The notes under the pieces are model-generated. The model ran no database searches. It was not told the origin of the DNA and saw only the letters and a list, made by a program, of their open reading frames with translations. From assembly GCA_040756715.1 (NCBI GenBank), contig JBFLYE010000128.1:1-6806 (forward strand): DNA of 6,806 nucleotides, given 5' to 3'. Both the position numbers and the translations under genes were made by a program. This document shows positions 1 to 5,386 of this stretch, one piece after another (the first letter of the stretch is position 1; each line of letters starts with the position of its first letter). The DNA comes from a bacterium. GTDB lineage: Bacteria; UBA9089; UBA9088.

Positions 1-533
1 TAAATCAAGCATCTATTATGAAGAATTTTCCCTCTTTACATTGTGCAATAAAGAGGTATTTTGGAGGGGACAAATCTCTAAAAGAGGGATGGGAAAAGGC
101 AGTAAGAGCGGCTGGATTTGTTCCCGAGAAAGAGAGAAAAAAGAAGAAGCATATATCATGGTCAAAAGTAAAGATTATCCAGGCGATTAAAAAGATGAAG
201 AGGGAGGGTAAGGGGATAAATCAAGCATCTATTATGAAGAATTTTCCCTCTTTACTTTATGCAATAAAGAAGCATTTTGGAGGGGGTAAATCTACAAAAA
301 AGGGATGGAAAAAGGCGGTAAGAGCGGCGGGATTTGTTCCCGAGAAAGAAACAAAAAGGAAGTTATGGTCAAAAGCAAAGATTATCGAGGCAATCAGAGG
401 GATAAAAAAAGAAGGCAAGCCAATAAATCCTGCGGATATTAACAGGACTTTATACGAGGCAATGAAGAGGTATTTTGGAGGGAATAAATCTCTAAAAGAG
501 GGATGGAAAAAGGCGGTAAGAGCGGCGGGATTT
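1..533 (+). repeat. DNA-level tandem duplication inside the repeat-protein gene
   Basis: Bases 1-39 recur identically at 217-255, and similarity continues with scattered substitutions for over 100 bp, giving a 216-bp (72-codon) period. The second and third units are offset by 198 bp (66 codons) and share an identical 35-bp block at 301-335 and 499-533. Both periods are multiples of three, so the duplications keep the frame. Near-identity at nucleotide level, silent positions included, points to recent duplication or gene conversion. Confidence 0.9.
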
Positions 534-569
534 TCCCCTGATAAAGAAAGAAAAAAGAGAAAGGTATAA
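1..569 (+). CDS. Basic tandem-repeat protein resembling homing-endonuclease-associated repeats (5' partial)
   Basis: The reading frame is open to the left edge. The codons before the first in-window ATG (18) read NQASI, the same residues that precede the equivalent internal Met of the next repeat, so the true start is off-window. From that Met the visible part is 183 residues: one partial repeat (about 1-38) and two full repeats (about 48-108 and 117-173). Each full repeat reads W-S-K-x-K-I-I-x-A-I, a Lys-rich turn, then FGG, GW-x-KAVRAAGF. The FG...W...A..AAG pattern matches what I know of the Pfam 'homing endonuclease associated repeat' (HNH_repeat), a probable DNA-binding helical module found beside HNH or GIY-YIG nucleases. 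The product is very Lys/Arg rich and ends in a basic tail, which fits nucleic-acid binding. No nuclease motif is visible, but the N-terminus is missing. It ends 1 bp before gpsA. The family call is moderately sure; function is unknown. Confidence 0.7.
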   Translation, partial: NQASIMKNFPSLHCAIKRYFGGDKSLKEGWEKAVRAAGFVPEKERKKKKHISWSKVKIIQAIKKMKREGKGINQASIMKNFPSLLYAIKKHFGGGKSTKKGWKKAVRAAGFVPEKETKRKLWSKAKIIEAIRGIKKEGKPINPADINRTLYEAMKRYFGGNKSLKEGWKKAVRAAGFSPDKERKKRKV

Positions 570-570
570 G

Positions 571-1560
571 ATGAATATCTGTGTTATGGGTGGTGGAACC
601 TGGGGTATAACCCTTGCCTGCCTGTTATTTGATACGGGAAATTCGGTAAAGATATGGGAGTTTTCAAAGGATAAGGTAGACCTGCTTAAAAGGGAAAGAA
701 AAGAGCCTCATCTCCCATGGCTTTTTATTCCAAGCGGGATAGAGATTACAGATAACCTTGAATTTAGTATCTGGTCTTGTGATTTAATTGTGGTCGCTAT
801 TCCATCCTGGACAATAAGGGAGGCATTCTTAAGGCTAAAGGAAGGATGGGAAGACAAGCTAATTATTTCCTGCTCAAAGGGGCTTGAGGAACAAACATTT
901 TTAACACCATCACAGGTGATAAGGGATGTGATAAAAGATGCAAGGGTGGTTGCTTTATCTGGCCCATCGCATGCAGAGGAGGTATCAAAGAAAATCCCGA
1001 CCGCGATCATCTCTGCAACCCCAATAGAAAACGATAGGATTTTTGTGCAAAATCTATTTTCAAATCAATATCTTAGGGTCTATACAAACCCTGATATAAT
1101 TGGTGTAGAATTGGGTGGTGCATTAAAGAATATCATTGCTATTGCAAGTGGCATCTCTGATGGCCTGGGTTTTGGTGACAATACAAAGGCAGGTTTATTT
1201 TGCAGGGGAATGGCAGAGATGGTCCGATTTGGCATATCATTTGGCGGGAACAAAGAGACATTCTTTGGCTTATCGGGGATGGGAGACCTTATGGTAACCT
1301 GTATATCAAGGCATAGCAGAAATAGGAGGTTCGGAGAATTGCTTGGAAAGGGAGAAAGTCCAGAAAGTGCAGAGAAAAAGGTAAATATGGCTGTAGAGGG
1401 GATAAGAACAACAAAGGCGGTTTATGAAAAATCAAAGATATTAAATATTGATATGCCCATAACAGATGAGGTTTATAAGATTATATTTGAGAAAAAGAAA
1501 GCCTCTGAGGCTGTTTTATCATTGCTAAAAAGGGAGCTAAAAGAGGAGGTGATTAGATGA
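571..1560 (+). CDS. gpsA: NAD(P)H-dependent glycerol-3-phosphate dehydrogenase
   Basis: A cytosolic enzyme that reduces dihydroxyacetone phosphate to sn-glycerol-3-phosphate (EC 1.1.1.94), the backbone for phospholipid synthesis. The 329-residue length is normal for the family. An N-terminal Rossmann fold carries the dinucleotide loop GGGTWG (residues 7-12). The CSKGLE segment holds conserved Lys103, ALSGPSHAEEV lies at 128-138, and GGALKNIIAIASG (182-194) contains the catalytic Lys186. GLSGMGDL (233-240) and SRNRRFG (249-255) complete the active and substrate sites. The ATG at 571 follows the preceding stop by one base and has an AAAGG ribosome site (560-564) six bases upstream, so the start is secure. 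It overlaps queF by four bases and is probably cotranscribed with it. No damaged motif is seen. Confidence 0.96.
   Translation: MNICVMGGGTWGITLACLLFDTGNSVKIWEFSKDKVDLLKRERKEPHLPWLFIPSGIEITDNLEFSIWSCDLIVVAIPSWTIREAFLRLKEGWEDKLIISCSKGLEEQTFLTPSQVIRDVIKDARVVALSGPSHAEEVSKKIPTAIISATPIENDRIFVQNLFSNQYLRVYTNPDIIGVELGGALKNIIAIASGISDGLGFGDNTKAGLFCRGMAEMVRFGISFGGNKETFFGLSGMGDLMVTCISRHSRNRRFGELLGKGESPESAEKKVNMAVEGIRTTKAVYEKSKILNIDMPITDEVYKIIFEKKKASEAVLSLLKRELKEEVIR
1543..1550 (+). promoter_or_regulatory. Strong ribosome binding site for queF, inside the 3' end of gpsA
   Basis: GAGGAGGT lies six bases before the ATG at 1557. It fixes the queF start that overlaps the gpsA stop (ATGA) and supports translational coupling of the two genes. 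Confidence 0.8.
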
Positions 1561-1934
1561 AGTATAAAGAGCTTGCAAAGGCTGGATTGGATATTGAGCT
1601 ACCAAAGATTGAGGTATTTGAAAACCAATTCGTAGATTATGAGATTACCATAAAAATCCCGGAGTTCACATCTTTATGCCCAAAAACCAGCCTTCCCGAT
1701 TTTGGATGTATCACCATTGTCTATACCCCGGATAAGCTCTGCATTGAGCTTAAATCCCTAAAGGAATACATCCTAGGATATAGGAACCTTGGGATATTCT
1801 ATGAGAATGCGGTAAATAGGATTTTGGAGGATATTGTTAAAGCAACAAGCCCAAAGCAAGTAAAGGTAATTGGTGAGTTTAACCCAAGGGGTGGGATAAT
1901 CTCCAAGATTGAGACAGGCTATCCGAGGGTATAA
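1557..1934 (+). CDS. queF: NADPH-dependent 7-cyano-7-deazaguanine (preQ0) reductase, unimodular QueF
   Basis: Reduces the nitrile of preQ0 to the amine of preQ1 using NADPH (EC 1.7.1.13), a cytosolic step in making queuosine for tRNA wobble position 34. The 125-residue length fits the short, single-domain QueF class of the T-fold superfamily. FTSLCPKTSLPDFG (37-50) contains the thioimide-forming nucleophile Cys41 and general acid Asp48. The QueF signature ELKSLKEY (64-71) is followed by YRNLGIFYENAVNRI (75-89), with substrate-binding Glu83. By spacing from the Cys, Tyr82 occupies the position of His96 in Bacillus subtilis QueF. The product ends with the usual ...ERG-like segment NPRGG (109-113). 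The start overlaps the gpsA stop and has a strong ribosome site. No other queuosine gene is in the window. Confidence 0.95.
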   Translation: MKYKELAKAGLDIELPKIEVFENQFVDYEITIKIPEFTSLCPKTSLPDFGCITIVYTPDKLCIELKSLKEYILGYRNLGIFYENAVNRILEDIVKATSPKQVKVIGEFNPRGGIISKIETGYPRV

Positions 1935-1945
1935 TGGATATTGGC

Positions 1946-2587
1946 CTATCTCAAAGCCTTTTTGACAAGAAAACGGGAATTTGAAAGGAGAAGAGAAAGG
2001 GAAAGAGAGCATCCCAAAGCAATCTTTTCTGCGGTTTTTAAATCTATAAACTCATTTGATGTATGGGCATCGGTATTCAAGACAAGATTTGCCCCTTGTT
2101 TCTTTGCCAAGCTTGCCAGATGGCCATTTGTAAAAGCGTGGATGGCTCTGGCTGTAATTTCAAGAAATACCCCATTCTTTTTTGCAAGAGCTACCTCTTC
2201 TTTTGTGATTAAGCCTGGATGTGCCAATATGTCAATATTGGAAGAACAAGCGGCAAGGTTTGTTCCTTTTGGAACTGTATCCATAATGCTCTCTCCATGA
2301 ACAACCACAATCTTTGCACCCAAGCTTCTTCCATAATCGGCTAATTCTTGTATTGTCTCTGGTGGAACATGGGTAAGCTCACACCCTGGAATAACCTTAA
2401 TGGGAAACCTTTTGTTAAGCCCTTCACAAACCTTAACCAACCTTGGCACTACAAAATCAATATTTGAGGCATCCACATGGTCGGTTATCCCTAAAACCTT
2501 TATCCCTTTTACATATGCCCTATGGACATGCTCTGAAGGGATAAGCTCTCCATCAGAAAATATTGTGTGGGTATGTAGGTCTATCAT
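1946..2587 (-). CDS. PHP-domain metal-dependent phosphoesterase (histidinol-phosphatase-like)
   Basis: A 213-residue single-domain PHP protein. These are cytosolic hydrolases with a multinuclear metal centre, usually acting on phosphate monoesters. Nearly all the metal ligands of the family are visible: HTH at residues 5-7, Asp12, DH at 36-37, Glu70 in GCELTH with His73, His97 in VVHGES, His123 in LAHPG, and DAH at 173-175. It is therefore probably active. Histidinol phosphatase is the usual database label, but no histidine-biosynthesis gene is nearby and the substrate is unknown. I chose the ATG at 2587 because MIDLHTHT is the normal PHP N-terminus and this ATG overlaps the upstream TGA (ATGA). 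A longer form from 2626 would add 13 residues inside the upstream gene. Near the C-terminus, codons from a pure pyrimidine run on the coding strand give a Ser/Leu-rich stretch. Confidence 0.88.
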   Translation of the reverse strand: MIDLHTHTIFSDGELIPSEHVHRAYVKGIKVLGITDHVDASNIDFVVPRLVKVCEGLNKRFPIKVIPGCELTHVPPETIQELADYGRSLGAKIVVVHGESIMDTVPKGTNLAACSSNIDILAHPGLITKEEVALAKKNGVFLEITARAIHAFTNGHLASLAKKQGANLVLNTDAHTSNEFIDLKTAEKIALGCSLSLSLLLSNSRFLVKKALR

Positions 2588-4512
2588 CTTGCAACCATTG
2601 CTCCGGTGGGACAATGGTTTACACATTCCAAACAGCCATCACAGCTTGTTTCCGAAAGCATTGCCCCAAACCCTCCTTTAATTTGTGTCCTATACCCCCT
2701 TCCCACAAAACCCAAAACCCCAAGCTTCTTTATTTCCAAACATATCCTAATACACCTTGAGCATAAAATACATTTATTCGGGTCATATTTTATATTATCT
2801 TTTGATGTATCCACAACCCTTTTTTCTATAAATCCAGATACCCTCTCTGGATTAACCTCATAAATTGAGGCATATTTTCTTAAAAGGCAATCAGAGACCT
2901 TTTCACATCCACATTTTAAACACCTCTCGCTTTCTTTCTTTGCATCTTCTTTGTCCATAGTTTCTTCTATTTCTTGGAAGTTCTTTTTTCTTTCATCTGC
3001 CGATACCACCTTTGTTTTATACCTTATTTGCTCCTCTGTGATAATATCCTCTGGGCTTATCCCCTCCCTTACACAATTATATTCCTTCTTCTCTTTCCCT
3101 CCTTTTCCATTAAGATAATTCATAATTGAAGTAGCCCCTTTTTTCCCAGATGCTATTGCTTCAACCACCGTAGCTGGTCCAGAGACACAATCACCACCGG
3201 CAAATACATTTCCTCCTATATTATAGCTTTCGCTTACCCTCTGACCAATGGCAGTAATAATTGTATCTGTTTTAATCTTAAATTCACTCCCAGAAATTGG
3301 AATTGGCTTTCTTCTTCCCGATGAATCTGGTTCGCCAAGCTCCATCCTTATACATTCAATTGAATCCTCAAAAACCCTATTGGGAGCAACCAGGAATTCT
3401 ATCTTTACCCCTTCCTCTTCTGCTTCCTTTATCTCCTTTTTTGAGGCAGGCATCTCATCCCTTCCCCTCCTGTAAAGAATTGAAACCCTGTCTGCACCAA
3501 GCCTTAAACTTGTCCTCGCACAATCAATGGCGGTATTTCCACCACCAATTACACAAACATTTTTTCCTAGATCTGGTTTTTTCCCATAAGCTACATCCCT
3601 TAATAGCTTAATTCCAGAGATAACATGGGAAAGGTCTTCTCCAGCAATTCCTAGCTTTATATCCTTTTGGCAGCCAATTGCAATAAATATGGCATCAAAA
3701 TTCAGGTTTGAAATTTCATCCTTCTTAATCTTTGCATTTGTCTTTACCTCTACACCCAGCTTGATTATCTTTTCAATCTCTGCATCAAGAATATCCTTGG
3801 GAAGCCTATACTCTGGAATCCCATATCTCATCATCCCACCCAATTTCTCATCCTTCTCAAATATGGTTATAGAATATCCTTCTTTTGCCAGATAATAGGC
3901 ACAAGCAAGCCCCGCCGGCCCCCCTCCCACCACCCCAATTTTCTTCCCATTTAATTCCGCATTCCGCATTCCGCATTCCGCATTCCTTAAACCCCAATCC
4001 CCTACAAACCTCTTAAGCTCCCTTATTGCTAAAGAACCCCCTTTTAAATTCCTTCTACAATTTTCCTCACAAAATGCTGGGCAGACCCTACCCACAGAAG
4101 ATGGAAACGGCAAATTTTCCATAATAAGATGATAAGAGGCTTCATAATTTCCCTCTCTTATTAGTCTTATGTATCCTTCAACATCAATTCCGGCTGGGCA
4201 ATTCATTTTGCAAGGGCTTAAGCAATCCCCCCAATGGGCTGACAAAAGAAGTTCAAGGCACAATTTTCTTGCCCCTCTTACCTTTGGTGTATTTGTGTGA
4301 ATTACCATCCCATTCATTACCTTTGTTCCACAAGCAGGAACCAGCCTTGGGATATTTTCTACCTCAACCACACAGAGGAGGCATCCTCCATAAGGCTCAA
4401 AGCCCTCAAGAAAACATAGGGTGGGAATATCAATCCCATTATTTTTTGCAATCTCAAGAATGGTCTTACCTTCTTCTGCCTCTAATACCTTATTGTCTAT
4501 GGTTATTTTCAT
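2584..4512 (-). CDS. [2Fe-2S]/[4Fe-4S] FAD-NADPH oxidoreductase, GltD/NfnB-like core with NuoG-like N-terminus
   Basis: A 642-residue multi-cofactor electron-transfer protein. In order: an N-terminal ferredoxin-type [2Fe-2S] domain (Cys33, 44, 47, 61); the GltD-type Cys-rich region (Cys97, 101, 105, 144, 148, 152); the FAD Rossmann motif GGGPAG (196-201); the NADPH motif GGGNTA (323-328) followed by LYRRGRDEMPA (347-356); and the second FAD contact GNVFAGGD (434-441). The C-terminal part has a CLKCGC...C motif (531-542) and two ferredoxin-type clusters, Cys581/584/587/591 and Cys624/627/630/634. The core resembles glutamate synthase small subunit and NfnB, but no glutamate synthase large subunit is present. 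With the NuoF-like gene upstream it probably supplies the NADP(H) site of a soluble complex. The start lacks a close ribosome site; AAAGG is 13 bases away. A tandem repeat inserts a linker at residues 176-187. Confidence 0.9.
   Translation of the reverse strand: MKITIDNKVLEAEEGKTILEIAKNNGIDIPTLCFLEGFEPYGGCLLCVVEVENIPRLVPACGTKVMNGMVIHTNTPKVRGARKLCLELLLSAHWGDCLSPCKMNCPAGIDVEGYIRLIREGNYEASYHLIMENLPFPSSVGRVCPAFCEENCRRNLKGGSLAIRELKRFVGDWGLRNAECGMRNAELNGKKIGVVGGGPAGLACAYYLAKEGYSITIFEKDEKLGGMMRYGIPEYRLPKDILDAEIEKIIKLGVEVKTNAKIKKDEISNLNFDAIFIAIGCQKDIKLGIAGEDLSHVISGIKLLRDVAYGKKPDLGKNVCVIGGGNTAIDCARTSLRLGADRVSILYRRGRDEMPASKKEIKEAEEEGVKIEFLVAPNRVFEDSIECIRMELGEPDSSGRRKPIPISGSEFKIKTDTIITAIGQRVSESYNIGGNVFAGGDCVSGPATVVEAIASGKKGATSIMNYLNGKGGKEKKEYNCVREGISPEDIITEEQIRYKTKVVSADERKKNFQEIEETMDKEDAKKESERCLKCGCEKVSDCLLRKYASIYEVNPERVSGFIEKRVVDTSKDNIKYDPNKCILCSRCIRICLEIKKLGVLGFVGRGYRTQIKGGFGAMLSETSCDGCLECVNHCPTGAMVAR
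3954..3986. repeat. Heptanucleotide tandem repeat, unit ATTCCGC, 4.7 copies, inside a gene
   Basis: Four perfect copies of the 7-bp unit plus a five-base partial copy. The array is 33 bp, exactly 11 codons, so the frame is kept although the unit is not a multiple of three. On the coding strand it encodes RNAECGM followed by RNAE. It falls between the GltD-type Fe-S region and the FAD motif of the oxidoreductase, a linker position. Confidence 0.95.
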
Positions 4513-4597
4513 AGTTATAATTTAGCCTTTAGTCATTGGCTTTTAGAAAATTTGTATGTGTTTAGCGTTGTTAGGCGATGTTTCAGCCACCCTATTT

Positions 4598-4987
4598 TCA
4601 GAAACTCTTCTTATAGGGTTGTCCAGTTTTCAATTTAGGGATGGCTGGGTAATCTCTCTGGTTGAAAGTGTATAGAGGTAAATTCAAAGCCACAGCCATT
4701 TGACCAATTAAGGCATCAAGGATTCCCAGCCTATGGCTAAGATGATAACGGACAAGCGCAGACAACGCCTCATCACATATCTTTGATGAAGGCCAAACTA
4801 CGCTATAAGTTCCCAATTCCTTTTCTACCTTCTCTTGCTCAGTCTTGTTTCTACAGCCTTGAATCAGCTCCATAACCACAAATCCAGGTAAAACGATTTC
4901 TTCTTCACCGAGGAAATCTAGCCAAGCCACCGCAGGTGGGTATTCACGCAAAAGGTCTATCATCACATCAGTATCTACAAGAATCAT
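4598..4987 (-). CDS. vapC: PIN-domain ribonuclease toxin, VapC family
   Basis: A 129-residue PIN-domain protein, the usual VapC size. VapC toxins are Mg2+-dependent ribonucleases that cut RNA, often tRNA or rRNA, when released from their antitoxin. The acidic centre is complete: Asp5 in VDTDVMIDLL, Glu40 in VMELIQG, Asp91 in GILDALIGQMA and Asp112 in TFNQRDY. This predicts an active nuclease. The start is two bases after the antitoxin stop and has GAGGG (4993-4997) as ribosome site inside the antitoxin's last codons, the normal antitoxin-then-toxin coupling. The pair lies between two redox subunit genes. The gene symbol is a family name; the RNA target cannot be told from sequence. Confidence 0.9.
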   Translation of the reverse strand: MILVDTDVMIDLLREYPPAVAWLDFLGEEEIVLPGFVVMELIQGCRNKTEQEKVEKELGTYSVVWPSSKICDEALSALVRYHLSHRLGILDALIGQMAVALNLPLYTFNQRDYPAIPKLKTGQPYKKSF

Positions 4988-4989
4988 AC

Positions 4990-5247
4990 TTACCCTCGCC
5001 GCCTTTGTGCTTGTTCACGGAGTTGACGGGCATAAGCTGAACTATTTTTAATATCCTTACGATCCTTCCAGAGTCCAATTAGTTCAGAATGAAGTATCTG
5101 AGAGGCTGTCAAATAAGGATGCCTAGGCATAGCCGAGGATTCAACCAGCAAGATCATCTCCACATATTCTCCCTTCTTACAGGGCAACCCGCTCACAAAG
5201 ATTTCTCCATCCCTCTCAATAACTTTGTTAAGACGAATCGCCTCCAT
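4990..5247 (-). CDS. Putative antitoxin of the VapC-like toxin
   Basis: An 85-residue protein directly upstream of the PIN toxin. I do not recognise it as a classic AbrB- or RHH-type VapB. The N-terminal half (about 1-37) alternates charged and hydrophobic residues around DGEIFVSGLP and KKGEYVEMILLVE, suggesting a small beta-rich fold like those at the start of several poorly named VapC partners. After a linker, residues 46-85 form a helical, charged tail ending in QRRRG that could wrap the toxin. The start is well fixed by GGAGGT eight bases upstream. Position, size and coupling to the PIN gene are the main evidence for the antitoxin role. Whether the N-terminus binds its own promoter is inference. 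Confidence 0.72.
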   Translation of the reverse strand: MEAIRLNKVIERDGEIFVSGLPCKKGEYVEMILLVESSAMPRHPYLTASQILHSELIGLWKDRKDIKNSSAYARQLREQAQRRRG

Positions 5248-5255
5248 AATCTTTT

Positions 5256-5261
5256 ACCTCC
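5256..5261 (-). promoter_or_regulatory. Ribosome binding site of the antitoxin gene
   Basis: GGAGGT on the minus strand, eight bases before the ATG at 5247. It is stronger than the site of the downstream oxidoreductase gene and decides the antitoxin start. Confidence 0.8.
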
Positions 5262-5291
5262 ATTAACGCTACAGTTTCGTATTATACGCTA
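5262..5291. promoter_or_regulatory. Possible operator: palindrome over the -10 box plus a 20-bp-spaced direct repeat
   Basis: CGTATTATACG (5278-5288) is a perfect odd palindrome covering the -10 hexamer of the toxin-antitoxin promoter. The word ACGCTA occurs at 5266-5271 and again at 5286-5291, exactly 20 bp apart, in similar contexts (ATTAACGCTA and ATTATACGCTA). Antitoxins commonly repress their own promoters at such sites. The sequence patterns are seen; the regulatory role is inferred. Confidence 0.35.
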
Positions 5292-5310
5292 TCGACAAAA
5301 AGTCAAGCAA
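5281..5310 (-). promoter_or_regulatory. Candidate sigma-70-type promoter of the toxin-antitoxin pair
   Basis: A perfect minus-strand TATAAT lies at 5281-5286. Two overlapping -35 candidates precede it: TTGCTT (5305-5310) with 18-bp spacing and TTGACT (5301-5306) with 14-bp spacing. The first spacing is more normal. The -10 box is 33 bp before the antitoxin start codon, leaving room for a short leader that contains the ribosome site. An independent promoter here fits a self-contained module inside a larger operon. Read-through could also transcribe the downstream oxidoreductase and PHP genes. Confidence 0.6.
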
Positions 5311-5386
5311 GACAAAATGAAGCTTTATTTTTTGATTATACATTATGAAATCAAAAATGTAAAGGAGAAGGAATTTTTTGTGCTCC

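Noticed and set aside
18-20. ATG at 18 as the start of the repeat protein.
   Set aside because: The frame is open before it, it lacks a ribosome site, and the equivalent Met of the next repeat is clearly internal.
708-1010. Minus-strand open frame inside gpsA, and similar open frames opposite the oxidoreductase and NuoF-like genes.
   Set aside because: They lie opposite strongly conserved coding sequence, have no recognisable domains and no suitable ribosome sites.
1916-1947. Imperfect inverted repeat across the convergent queF and PHP gene ends (AGGCTATCC and GGATATTGGCCT).
   Set aside because: The stem is interrupted by a 3-base bulge, has an 11-base loop and overlaps both stop codons. 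No adjacent T-run is present on either strand, so a terminator call is not supported.
2588-2626. Extended PHP start at 2626 (13 extra residues).
   Set aside because: The extension lies wholly inside the upstream gene, and PHP proteins normally begin at MIDLHTHT. The ATGA overlap at 2587 is the typical coupled start.
4563-4576. TAGCGTT plus GTTAGGC (minus strand GCCTAACAACGCTA) just after the PIN gene, resembling the conserved core half-site of an integron attC.
   Set aside because: Only one half-site is present. No matching partner core lies within the expected distance, no second site lies upstream of the pair, and no integrase is in view.
4563-5271. 7-bp inverted match TAGCGTT (4563-4569) / AACGCTA (5265-5271) flanking the toxin-antitoxin pair.
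   Set aside because: A 7-base match between two spacers of this size is expected by chance; there is no target duplication or transposase.
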